Source of the DNA: Roseateles_E sp005503085
GTDB lineage: Bacteria > Pseudomonadota > Gammaproteobacteria > Burkholderiales > Burkholderiaceae_C
NCBI RefSeq assembly: GCF_028462495.1
Contig: NZ_JAQOWX010000001.1
Span: 1-64,000, forward strand
Direction of reading: 5' to 3'
DNA length: 64,000 nt
Numbering within the stretch: the stretch's first letter is position 1; each line of letters begins with the position of its first letter. Position numbers and translations under genes: made by a program. Positions 1 through 11,472 of the stretch are shown here, piece by piece. Under the pieces are notes generated by a model. It did no database searches and was not told where the DNA came from. It was given only the letters and a program-made list of their open reading frames with translations.

Positions 1-1346
1 GCCGCCGCGCCGCCAGCGTCCTGCACCACCAGGCCGCCCTCGGCACCGCGGCGCTCGCCCTGCTGCAGCGGCCGCAGCGCCAGCCCCAGCTTGCCGGCCG
101 GCGTGGCCTGCTCGTCCTCGGCCTTGGCCTGCTGCGGCTCGCCGGCTTCGCCGAGCTTGGCCTTGAGCTGCTCGCGCTTGCCCTGGCGCCAGATTTCCAG
201 CGTGGCGGTCTCGCCCGGCGTGGCCTGGCCCAGCAGGGCCGGCAGATCGCTGGAGGCGACGATGGGCTGATCGTTGAACTTCAGCACCACATCGCCGGAG
301 CGCAGCCCGGCCTGGGCCGCCGGGCCACCGGCCTCGACCCCGGCCACCAGCGCGCCGGCCGGGCGCTCCAGCTTGAAGGAGTCGGCAAAGCTCTGGTTCA
401 CATCCTGGATGGTCACGCCCAGGCGCGCATGGCGAGCCTTGCCGCCGCCCTGGATCTGCTGCTGCACCCGCGTCGCCACCTCGATAGGGATCGCGAACGA
501 GATGCCCTGGTAGCCGCCGGACTGGCTGTAGATCTGCGAGTTGATGCCGACCACCTCACCGCGGGCGTTGAACAGCGGGCCGCCGGAGTTGCCGGGGTTG
601 ACCGCCACATCGGTCTGGATGAAGGGCACAAAGGTCTCGTCGGGCAGGGCCCGGCCCTTGGCGCTGACGACGCCGGCGCTGACGCTGTTTTCGAAACCGA
701 AGGGCGAGCCTATCGCCAGCACCCATTCGCCGACGCGCAGGTCCTTGCTGCTGCCCAATTTCAGCGCAGGCAGGTTCTTGGCCTCGATTTTCAGCACCGC
801 CACATCGGTCTTGGGGTCGCTGCCCAGCACCTTGGCCGGGAACTCGCGCCGGTCGGTCAGCTTGACCATCACCTCCTGGGCGTCGCGCACCACATGGGCA
901 TTGGTCAGTATCAGGCCGTCGGCGCTGACGATGAAGCCCGAGCCCTGGCCGCGCGTGGGCATCTCGCGGGCCTGGCCCGGTTGGCCCGGCACCTGGAAAC
1001 GGCGGAAGAACTGGTAGAAGGGATCATCGGGATCCAGCTGCGGCGCGGCGCGACTGGTCTTGACGCTGCCGGTGACGCTGATATTGACCACGGCGGCGCC
1101 GTTTTGCTGGGTGATCTGGGCAAAGTCGGGCAGCACTGGGGCCGCCATTGGCGATGGCGCGGGCGCTGCGCTGGTCGGCATCGCCGCGACCGGCGCGGCT
1201 GTTGTCTGCTGGCTGGCGGCCGGCGGCGTGGCCGTTTTCTGCAAGGCCGCCGCGCCGATCGCGCCGCCGCCAACGCCTATCAGTCCGGCGGTCGCCAGGG
1301 CCCATACCAAACGCTTGGCCGGGATCATTGTTTCTGCTGCTGCCAT
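1..1346 (-). CDS. degP: DegP/DegQ-type periplasmic serine protease (Do family), 3' end missing
   Basis: Periplasmic quality-control protease and chaperone of the HtrA family. The N-terminus carries a hydrophobic export segment (about residues 12-35) and a long Ala/Pro linker. The trypsin-like domain has all three catalytic residues: His151 (TNAHVV), Asp181 (TDVAVL) and Ser254 (GNSGGP). A PDZ domain follows (RLGVTIQDV, then AGVEAGGPAAQAGLRSGDVV), and a second PDZ domain is starting when the gene leaves the window. About 448 codons are visible, so perhaps 40-50 residues are missing. The start at 1346 is chosen because AGGAGG lies just upstream; an in-frame Met six residues in is less well placed. 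A tandem box (1399-1415) lies about 53 bp upstream and links it to the two-component pair next door. Confidence 0.94.
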   Translation of the reverse strand, partial: MAAAETMIPAKRLVWALATAGLIGVGGGAIGAAALQKTATPPAASQQTTAAPVAAMPTSAAPAPSPMAAPVLPDFAQITQQNGAAVVNISVTGSVKTSRAAPQLDPDDPFYQFFRRFQVPGQPGQAREMPTRGQGSGFIVSADGLILTNAHVVRDAQEVMVKLTDRREFPAKVLGSDPKTDVAVLKIEAKNLPALKLGSSKDLRVGEWVLAIGSPFGFENSVSAGVVSAKGRALPDETFVPFIQTDVAVNPGNSGGPLFNARGEVVGINSQIYSQSGGYQGISFAIPIEVATRVQQQIQGGGKARHARLGVTIQDVNQSFADSFKLERPAGALVAGVEAGGPAAQAGLRSGDVVLKFNDQPIVASSDLPALLGQATPGETATLEIWRQGKREQLKAKLGEAGEPQQAKAEDEQATPAGKLGLALRPLQQGERRGAEGGLVVQDAGGAA

Positions 1347-1398
1347 AAAGCCTCCTGCTAAAAAGTGAGCGTCGATGGGCTCACTATGGCAAGCAAGA

Positions 1399-1415
1399 CT
1401 TAGGTGGCACTTAAG
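1399..1415 (-). promoter_or_regulatory. Tandem response-regulator box (CTTAGG-N5-CTTAAG) before the protease gene
   Basis: Two hexamers, CTTAGG (1399-1404) and CTTAAG (1410-1415), are spaced 11 bp start to start. That is the geometry bound by OmpR/PmrA-type dimers. The box overlaps the kinase stop codon and lies about 53 bp before the protease start. The same pair of hexamers with the same spacing recurs at 3413-3429. The DNA pattern is seen; regulator binding is inferred. Confidence 0.6.
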
Positions 1416-2724
1416 GCGCGCTCTTGTCGAACAGCACATCCACCCGCAGCCCGCCCAGCGCCTCCGAGCGCTCCAGCGCGAGCCGGGCGCCGTGGCGTTC
1501 GGCAATCGACTTGACGATGGCCAGGCCCAGGCCGGAGCCGCTGGCCTGGGCCTGCTGCTCACTGCTGCGATAGAAACGATCGAACACGCGCTCGCGCTCC
1601 TCGGGCGCGATGCCGGGGCCGCTGTCCTCGATGCGCAGCCGCGCCGTGCCGCCCTCGTCCAGCAGCAGCACATCGACCCGCCCGCCCTCGGGCGTGTACT
1701 TGAGCGCGTTGTCCAGCAGATTGCGCAGCAGCACGGCCAGCGCATCGGCCTGGCCGGGAACACTGACCGCGTCGGCCCGCAGCAGGCCCAGGTCGATCTG
1801 CCGCAGCTGCGCGCTGGCGGCCAGCTCGCCCATCAGCTGGCGGGTCAGCGCCTCCAGCGCGACCGGCCGCCTCTCGATGCTGCCCGCCGCCTGCTGACGC
1901 GCCAGCAGCAGCAGTTGCTCGACCAGATGGCCGGCCCGCTCGATGCCGGCGCCCAGGCGCTGCTGGATCAGCGCGCGCTCGGGCTCGCCGGCGCTGCGCT
2001 GCAGGGCCTGCAGCTGCAGCTTCAGCGCGGTCAGCGGCGAGCGCAGCTCATGGGCGGCGTCGGCGACGAAATGCTGTTGCGCGTCGAAGGCCTGGCGCAT
2101 GCGCGCCAGCAGCGAGTTCAGCTCCTGCACCATGGGCTGGATCTCCGCCGGCAGGCCGCCCTCGCCCACCGGCGACAAATCCTCGGCCGCCCGCGCCGCC
2201 AGCTGCTTGCGCACCCGCTCGACCGGCGCCAGCGAGCGGCTCACCACCCAGCCCACCACCGCCATCAGCAGCGGCAGCACGATGGCGATCGGCGTGATCG
2301 TGCGCCAGGCCAGCCGCCCGGCCAGGCGCTGGCGCACCGCCAGCTCCTGGGCCACCTGCACCACCCGGCCGCCGGTCTGCATCGACAGCACGCGGTACTG
2401 CTTGCCCTCCGACTCGACAGTGGTGAAGCCCAGCACCGCGCGCTGCGGCAGCCGCGCCCGCGGCGCCGGCGCGAACAGCTGCAGACCGTCGTCGGTCCAG
2501 GCCTGGATGATCAGCTCCAGCTCCTCGGGCAGATGGCGCGGCGGCGCGGCGCCGCCGATGGACAGCGCCATCTGCTGCATCTGGTAGTCAAAGATCGCGT
2601 CGGCCTCCTGCAAGGCCGTGCGGTAGGCGCTCCAGGCCTGCAGCAACGCCGCCAGGCTGACGGCGCCCAACAGGAACAGCATCAGCCGGCGCCGCAGCGA
2701 GGGGGCAGGTCTTGCCGTCATCAT
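1411..2724 (-). CDS. Sensor histidine kinase (QseC/TctE-like)
   Basis: Inner-membrane sensor kinase of 437 residues that would phosphorylate the regulator encoded just upstream. Seen in order: a first membrane segment (about 14-31), a periplasmic sensor region of about 110 residues, a second membrane segment (about 143-162), a HAMP-like linker, an H box with His225 (ADAAHELRSP), an N box (LLDNALKYTP) and G boxes (DSGPGI, GSGLGLAI). The start codon at 2724 overlaps the regulator stop codon (ATGATGA), so translation is probably coupled. The ligand cannot be told. The architecture and the neighbouring envelope genes suggest an envelope signal, metal or carboxylate sensor. Confidence 0.93.
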   Translation of the reverse strand: MMTARPAPSLRRRLMLFLLGAVSLAALLQAWSAYRTALQEADAIFDYQMQQMALSIGGAAPPRHLPEELELIIQAWTDDGLQLFAPAPRARLPQRAVLGFTTVESEGKQYRVLSMQTGGRVVQVAQELAVRQRLAGRLAWRTITPIAIVLPLLMAVVGWVVSRSLAPVERVRKQLAARAAEDLSPVGEGGLPAEIQPMVQELNSLLARMRQAFDAQQHFVADAAHELRSPLTALKLQLQALQRSAGEPERALIQQRLGAGIERAGHLVEQLLLLARQQAAGSIERRPVALEALTRQLMGELAASAQLRQIDLGLLRADAVSVPGQADALAVLLRNLLDNALKYTPEGGRVDVLLLDEGGTARLRIEDSGPGIAPEERERVFDRFYRSSEQQAQASGSGLGLAIVKSIAERHGARLALERSEALGGLRVDVLFDKSAP

Positions 2725-3380
2725 TGCTTGGGCACCATATAGCCGAGGCCGCGCACATTCTGGATCAGGCCGGACCCGAGCTTCTTGCGCAGGCCGTGGA
2801 TATAGACCTCGACCGCATTGCTCGTGACCTCGTCCTTCCAGCTGTAGAGCTTTTCCTCCAGCTGCTGGCGCGACAGCACCAGGCCCGGCCGCGCCAGCAG
2901 CGGCTCCAGCACCGCCCATTCGCGCGCCGACAGCGTGACCGGCTGGCCGCCGACCGTGGCCTCATGGGTGGCGGGATTCAGGCTGACGCCCAGATGCTCA
3001 TAGACCGGCTCGGCGCGGCCGCTGGCGCGGCGCAGCAGCGCGCGGATGCGGGCCAGCAGCTCGTCGAGCTCGAAGGGCTTGAGCACATAGTCGTCGGCGC
3101 CGGCGTCCAGCCCCTCGACCCGCTGCGCCAGCGCATCGCGGGCGGTGGCGATCAGCACCGGCAGGCGCTGCTTGCGCGCGCGCAAGCAGCGCAGCACGCT
3201 CATGCCGTCGCGCCGCGGCAGGCCCAGATCGAGCAGCAGCAGGTCGTAGTCCTGGGCCTGCAGCGCGGTGTCGGCCTGCTCGCCGTCGCGCACCCAGTCG
3301 ACCGCATAGCCCTCGGCACGCAGCAGGTCCAGCAGCTGCTCGCCAATCATCTGATCGTCTTCCACCAGCAATAAACGCAT
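2721..3380 (-). CDS. OmpR-family response regulator (QseB/TctD-like)
   Basis: DNA-binding response regulator of 219 residues. The receiver domain has the acidic pair Asp8/Asp9, phospho-acceptor Asp51 (LLLLDLGLP), Thr79 and Lys101 (VLKPFE). A winged-helix effector domain follows, with the usual recognition-helix region (SNAVEVYIHGLRKKL) and the C-terminal RGLGYMVPK. I chose ATG 3380 because MRLLLVEDD is the usual family start; a GTG five codons upstream (3395) is possible and has an equally weak ribosome site. It is the first gene of an operon with the kinase. The box at 3413-3429, 33 bp upstream, suggests autoregulation. Confidence 0.95.
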   Translation of the reverse strand: MRLLLVEDDQMIGEQLLDLLRAEGYAVDWVRDGEQADTALQAQDYDLLLLDLGLPRRDGMSVLRCLRARKQRLPVLIATARDALAQRVEGLDAGADDYVLKPFELDELLARIRALLRRASGRAEPVYEHLGVSLNPATHEATVGGQPVTLSAREWAVLEPLLARPGLVLSRQQLEEKLYSWKDEVTSNAVEVYIHGLRKKLGSGLIQNVRGLGYMVPKQ

Positions 3381-3412
3381 GCCGGTATTGTCCACAGCCC
3401 CGCCTGGCCAGA

Positions 3413-3429
3413 CTTAGGCCAGGCTTAAG
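3413..3429 (-). promoter_or_regulatory. Tandem response-regulator box (CTTAGG-N5-CTTAAG) before the regulator gene
   Basis: CTTAGG (3413-3418) and CTTAAG (3424-3429) are separated by five bases, identical in hexamers and spacing to the box at 1399-1415. It lies between the MipA-like gene stop and the regulator start, as expected for an autoregulatory site of an OmpR-family protein. Binding is inferred. Confidence 0.6.
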
Positions 3430-3443
3430 CCGGGGCGCGGAGG

Positions 3444-4298
3444 TCAGTACAGATAGGTCAGCATCACCATGCCGGTAGGGGTGCTCTTGCGCTGCACGAT
3501 CGGGCTCTTGCCGGCATCACCCAGCAGATGATTCACGCCCAGCGAGGTCACGACGCCCCACTTCTTGTCGATCTTGTAGTTCCAGTTGATGCTGGCCTCG
3601 ACCGAATGGAAGCCGGCCTTGGGCGCATAGGCCTTGAACTTGGTGGCCGCCGCCTGCTCGGGGGTGACACCGAAGAAGGTCTGCATGTACTTCTTGTCAC
3701 CGGCCGTCGCTCCCAGCTCGATCGAAACGTCGCTGCTGTCATTGCCCCAGATGCCGGCGCTCGCGCCCAGCCTGAAGACCGTGCCATGCTGGAGCGCCTT
3801 GTCACCGAGCTTGGCGTTCTTCTTGCCCTTGCTCAGCGGCAACTCCACGCCAGCGCTGAGTTCGACGGCATCCATCAGGTTGTAGCTGACCCCCAGATTG
3901 AGGGTGGCGGTGGTCTTGATCTCGCCCATGCCCAGCAACTCATTGGCGCCGCCGCCGCCCAGGCCCTTCTTCTTGTCGCGGTCTTCGCGGCCACCGCGCA
4001 GGCCGAGGCCGGCGCTATAGCCGAACGGGCCGCTCTGGCCGCCCCAGCCGATGCCGCGCAGGGTGCTGGCATAGAAACCGTTGCTCATGCTGTAGTCGAT
4101 CCCCGGCATGACGCCACCTTCGATCTTCTTGGAGCCGGCGTACTTGGCGCCGAAGCCAAGCCCCAGGCCCAGCATTAGGGTGTTGCCCTCGGGCTGCGCC
4201 TGATCCTGGGCCTGGGCCTGGGCCGCGCCGATCAGGCTCAGCCGGGCCAGGGTCAGCAGCGAAGCGCGGACGTTGCAATGACGGGTGTTGGTATTCAT
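3444..4298 (-). CDS. MipA/OmpV family outer-membrane protein
   Basis: Predicted 284-residue outer-membrane beta-barrel of the MipA/OmpV family. There is a signal-peptide-like start (residues about 10-30, ending AAQAQA). Many alternating strands follow, beginning with the family-typical region GLGFGAKYAGSKK and PGIDYSMSNGFYAS, and the C-terminus ends in aromatic residues (MLTYLY), as barrels inserted by BamA do. Family members either act as scaffold for murein enzymes (MipA) or respond to osmotic or metal stress (OmpV). Members are often encoded beside two-component systems, as here. The gene ends about 15 bp before the regulator box, so some read-through into the regulator operon is possible. 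Confidence 0.85.
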   Translation of the reverse strand: MNTNTRHCNVRASLLTLARLSLIGAAQAQAQDQAQPEGNTLMLGLGLGFGAKYAGSKKIEGGVMPGIDYSMSNGFYASTLRGIGWGGQSGPFGYSAGLGLRGGREDRDKKKGLGGGGANELLGMGEIKTTATLNLGVSYNLMDAVELSAGVELPLSKGKKNAKLGDKALQHGTVFRLGASAGIWGNDSSDVSIELGATAGDKKYMQTFFGVTPEQAAATKFKAYAPKAGFHSVEASINWNYKIDKKWGVVTSLGVNHLLGDAGKSPIVQRKSTPTGMVMLTYLY

Positions 4299-4354
4299 GG
4301 ATGCATCGGGCTTTCAAGTGAGTAAAGCGGAGGGAAAACGATCGACGGCGCAGC

Positions 4355-5008
4355 TCATTCCATATCGCCGACGATCTCGGCAAAAGGGGTCTTGCCGCTC
4401 AGACGGGGGTTGGCCTTCATCAATGCCTTGCTGAGCTTGAGCGTGATGCGGCCGCTGGCGTCCGGCACATAGGTCTTGGGCCCCTCGGGCAGGTGGGCGG
4501 TCAGCGCGCACTCGGCCTGGGGCTGGCAACGGAAGTGCAGGCTGTGGACCGTCGGGGCGAACAGACTCATCAAGCCGGCCTGGCTCTTGATGAAGGCATT
4601 CATTTGCGTCACCGAACGCATCAGATCGGCGTAATGCAGCTCCCTGCTGTCAGCCACTTGGGCCAGCAGGTCGATGCTGAGTTCAACGCCGGCCTCGGGC
4701 TGGCTAGCCATCAGCATGGGATTGAAGCCCGGACGGGCCAGCGCGGCGGGGCGATCAAAGCTGCCATCGGCGCGCAGCGGGATTTCGATCTTTTGGCCCT
4801 GGTCTTCATACCAGACCGACAGCGGCTTGCCGGCCTGCTTGGACCAGATGCGGTGGCGCAGGCCGAAGGCGTCGCGCTGGCCGGCGGGCAGCTTGTCCAG
4901 CGCGGCCGCCATCGAGAACAGTTCCGCGGCCGGCAGCTTGGCGTTGTCGGCGGCTCTGGCTGGCTGGACCAACGCCAGCAACAGGGCAAGAGTCAGAAAA
5001 TAGGGCAT
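4355..5008 (-). CDS. Exported protein of unknown function
   Basis: I do not recognise this family. From ATG 5008 it encodes 217 residues with a clear signal peptide (MPYFLTLALLLALVQPARA, cleavage probably before AD). The mature protein is soluble-looking with no membrane segment and has two cysteines close together (CQPQAEC, near residue 170). It ends with a beta-rich stretch (GRITLKLSKALMKANPRLS). An in-frame ATG at 5050 would add 14 residues and has an AGGGG upstream, so the start is uncertain. It lies 56 bp upstream of the MipA-like gene on the same strand and may be co-transcribed with it. Its open frame extends further upstream, but that part overlaps the glycine riboswitch and gcvT and is not coding. 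Confidence 0.6.
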   Translation of the reverse strand: MPYFLTLALLLALVQPARAADNAKLPAAELFSMAAALDKLPAGQRDAFGLRHRIWSKQAGKPLSVWYEDQGQKIEIPLRADGSFDRPAALARPGFNPMLMASQPEAGVELSIDLLAQVADSRELHYADLMRSVTQMNAFIKSQAGLMSLFAPTVHSLHFRCQPQAECALTAHLPEGPKTYVPDASGRITLKLSKALMKANPRLSGKTPFAEIVGDME

Positions 5009-5173
5009 GTCGGGAGTCCGGCTGTTGGGGTCAGGTGTTGCGGATTCCATGCAGTGTCGGCCCCTACGCTGAAGACTTCCTGGACCCCAGATGAAGGCGG
5101 GCTGAATCGGGCTGGCCGGCGGCGCGCCACCCCTGCAGATCTTGCGGGCCGGTGTGTTTTCCCACGGCTGTGG

Positions 5174-5202
5174 CTCTTGGCACGCCAAACCATGGCTACA
5201 AT
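5174..5202 (+). promoter_or_regulatory. Probable promoter of the gcvTHP operon
   Basis: A TACAAT hexamer (5197-5202) matches a sigma-70 -10 element and would start transcription about seven bases downstream, exactly at the first aptamer of the glycine riboswitch. The -35 is uncertain: TTGGCA at 5177-5182 matches well but is only 14 bp away, while weaker CTCTTG at 5174 has 17 bp spacing. The 426 bp between the divergent genes hold only this promoter and the riboswitch. Confidence 0.5.
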
Positions 5203-5209
5203 CCCGCCG

Positions 5210-5417
5210 GTCAGGAGAGAGCTTCCTAGCGGAAGCCGCCGAAGGCGCAGTGGCGATGGTGATCCCAAGCTGCGAACGCTCAGGCAAAAGGACTGACAAA
5301 ACGCCCAGAACCGGGCGTTCCTCACTGGAGAGAGGCGGGCCCCGAGTCCGTCCACCGAAGGGGCAAGCTGTTGGCGAACCGTCAGCGGTCAATCTCTCAG
5401 GTAAGCCGGACAGCGAG
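5210..5417 (+). promoter_or_regulatory. Tandem glycine riboswitch (gcvT element)
   Basis: Two consecutive glycine aptamers upstream of gcvT. Aptamer 1 (5210-5297) opens with GTCAG-GAGAGA and closes with GGA-CTGAC (paired P1), with the core GCCGCCGAAGGCGCAG between. Aptamer 2 (about 5321-5417) opens CTCACTG-GAGAG, has CACCGAAGGGGCAAGC, and closes CTCTCAGGTAAGCCGGACAG. The linker between them (5298-5320) folds a 7-bp hairpin (AACGCCC/GGGCGTT). Elements of this type normally turn on glycine cleavage when glycine is high. About 60 bp separate the last aptamer from the gcvT start. No obvious rho-independent terminator is seen, so control may be at translation. Confidence 0.93.
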
Positions 5418-5476
5418 GGCATCCCCCCGCGCCCCCGATGGGCGTGGGCTGTTTGAATGCCCTCGGAGTTTTCCAG

Positions 5477-6595
5477 ATGTCCGCCGACGCTCTCCTCAAG
5501 ACCCCCCTGCACGCCCTGCATCTCGAACTCGGCGCCAAGATGGTGCCCTTCGGCGGCTATGACATGCCGGTGCAGTACCCGTCGGGCGTGATGGCCGAGC
5601 ACAAGCACACCCGCGCCGCGGCCGGCCTCTTCGATGTCTCGCATATGGGCCAGCTGCGCCTGGTCGGCGCCGGCGCCGCCGCCGCGCTCGAAACCCTCGT
5701 GCCGGTCGACGTGATCGACCTGGGCGTGTTCAAGCAGCGCTATGCGCTCTTCACCAACGAGCAGGGCGGCATCCTCGACGACCTGATGATCTGCCGCCGC
5801 CCCGACGACCTGTTCGTCGTCGTCAATGCGGGCTGCAAGCTGCAGGACATCGCCCATCTGCAAGCCACCATAGCCGCCAAGTGCGACGTGATCCCCATGC
5901 CCGAGCAGGCGCTGCTGGCGCTGCAGGGGCCGCAGGCCGTGACCGCGCTCGCGCGCCTGAATCCCGAGGTCGCCAAGCTGACCTTCATGACCGGCGGCTT
6001 TTTCGAGCTGGACGGCATTCCGACCTTTTTGACCCGCTCCGGCTACACCGGCGAGGACGGCTTCGAGATCTCGGTGGCCGGCGCGCAGGCCGAGGCGCTG
6101 GCGCGCAAGCTGCTGGCGCAGCCCGAGGTCAAGCCCATCGGCCTCGGCGCGCGCGACTCGCTGCGCCTGGAGGCCGGCCTGTGCCTGTATGGCCATGACA
6201 TCGATACCGGCACCACGCCGGTCGAGGCCTCGCTGACCTGGGCGATCCAGAAGGTGCGCCGCGCCGGCGGTGCGCGCGCCGGCGGCTATCCGGGCGCGGC
6301 CGTGGTCGACGCCCAACTGGCCGGCGGCGCCGCACGCAAGCGCGTCGGCCTGGTCGGCAGCGAGCGCATGCCGGTGCGCGAAGGCGCCAAGCTGGTGGAT
6401 GAGGCCGGCGTCGAGATCGGCGTCGTCACCAGCGGCACCCTGGGCCCGACGGTCAACAAGCCGGTGGCCCTGGCCTATCTGAACAGCAGCCATGCGGCCC
6501 AGGGCACCCAGGTCTGGGCCATCGTGCGCGACAAGCGCACGCCGATGACCGTCAGCCCCACCCCTTTCACCCCCAACGGTTACTACCGCGGCTGA
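5477..6595 (+). CDS. gcvT: Aminomethyltransferase, T protein of the glycine cleavage system
   Basis: Transfers the methylene group from aminomethyl-lipoyl-H protein to tetrahydrofolate, releasing ammonia and giving 5,10-methylene-THF. It has 372 residues, the usual length. Family landmarks are visible: MVPFGGYDMPVQYP near the N-terminus, FDVSHMGQ, the folate-binding region ending TRSGYTGEDGFEI, and ARDSLRLEAGLCLYGHD. ATG 5477 is preceded by GGAG at 5465. An upstream in-frame ATG (5438) falls only just past the riboswitch and lacks a ribosome site. First gene of gcvT-gcvH-gcvP(-sdaA), controlled by the glycine riboswitch. Confidence 0.98.
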   Translation: MSADALLKTPLHALHLELGAKMVPFGGYDMPVQYPSGVMAEHKHTRAAAGLFDVSHMGQLRLVGAGAAAALETLVPVDVIDLGVFKQRYALFTNEQGGILDDLMICRRPDDLFVVVNAGCKLQDIAHLQATIAAKCDVIPMPEQALLALQGPQAVTALARLNPEVAKLTFMTGGFFELDGIPTFLTRSGYTGEDGFEISVAGAQAEALARKLLAQPEVKPIGLGARDSLRLEAGLCLYGHDIDTGTTPVEASLTWAIQKVRRAGGARAGGYPGAAVVDAQLAGGAARKRVGLVGSERMPVREGAKLVDEAGVEIGVVTSGTLGPTVNKPVALAYLNSSHAAQGTQVWAIVRDKRTPMTVSPTPFTPNGYYRG

Positions 6596-6628
6596 TCAGT
6601 CGCACCCCCCTACTTCACGGAGCACCCC

Positions 6629-7006
6629 ATGAGCACTATCAAGTACACCGCCGACCACGAGTGGGTCCAGATCGAAGCCGACGGCACGGCCACCGTGGGC
6701 ATCACGGTCCACGCGCAGGACGCGCTGGGCGATGTGGTCTTTGTCGACCTGCCCGCCGTCGGCGCGAGCTTTGCCGAGAAGGATGTGGCCGGTGTGGTCG
6801 AGTCGGTCAAGGCCGCGGCCGATGTCTATATGCCGGTGTCGGGTGAGATCACCGAGGTCAACGAAGCGCTGCGTGACGACCCTTCGCTGGCCAATAGCGA
6901 CCCGCTGAAGGCGGGCTGGTTCTTCAAGGTCAAGCTCAGCAAGCCGGCCGAGCTGGACGCGCTGATGGACGGCACGGCCTATGACGAGCTGGTCAAGGGC
7001 CTGTGA
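6629..7006 (+). CDS. gcvH: Glycine cleavage system H protein
   Basis: The 125-residue lipoyl carrier of the glycine cleavage complex, shuttling the aminomethyl group from GcvP to GcvT. The lipoyl-attachment lysine is Lys61 in VVESVKAAADVY, and the N-terminal KYTADHEWV is typical. It begins 33 bp after gcvT behind a CGGAG ribosome site. A cluster of three hairpins separates it from gcvP. Confidence 0.98.
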   Translation: MSTIKYTADHEWVQIEADGTATVGITVHAQDALGDVVFVDLPAVGASFAEKDVAGVVESVKAAADVYMPVSGEITEVNEALRDDPSLANSDPLKAGWFFKVKLSKPAELDALMDGTAYDELVKGL

Positions 7007-7012
7007 GCCCCT

Positions 7013-7069
7013 CGCCCGGGGTGTACCCCGGGCGATCCCCCGAGGGGATCAAGCCGCCCTTGGGGCGGC
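7013..7069 (+). repeat. Three consecutive hairpins between gcvH and gcvP
   Basis: Three perfect inverted repeats in a row: CGCCCGGGG-TGTA-CCCCGGGCG (7013-7034), GATCCCC-CGA-GGGGATC (7034-7050) and GCCGCCC-TTG-GGGCGGC (7053-7069). There is no U tract, so they are not classical terminators. The CCCCCGAGGGG core also occurs in the tolQ-tolR gap (63734-63748), suggesting a dispersed extragenic palindrome. They could stabilise the gcvTH message or damp read-through into gcvP. Confidence 0.7.
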
Positions 7070-7148
7070 CCGGCGGGCGACTTGTTTCGGCCGTGATTGA
7101 AAGACGCGGGCACCTGGTGCCCGCTGTTGTATTGCAAGGATTGTTGCC

Positions 7149-10043
<2,895 letters not shown>

Positions 10044-10058
10044 GCCAAGGGAGCCACG

Positions 10059-11447
<1,389 letters not shown>

Positions 11448-11460
11448 CGGGGACGGCCCC

Positions 11461-11466
11461 TAAAAT
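11461..11466 (+). promoter_or_regulatory. -10-like hexamer (TAAAAT) immediately before thyA
   Basis: TAAAAT lies six bases before the thyA ATG, with no ribosome site in between. Transcription from it would start at or next to the start codon, giving a leaderless message. No convincing -35 is seen. Confidence 0.35.
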
Positions 11467-11472
11467 GCCGGC

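Noticed and set aside
5051..6493. Upstream extension of the unknown exported protein (minus strand)
   Set aside because: The extension crosses the glycine riboswitch and is antisense to gcvT. The signal peptide begins at 5008, so the gene starts there (or at most at 5050).
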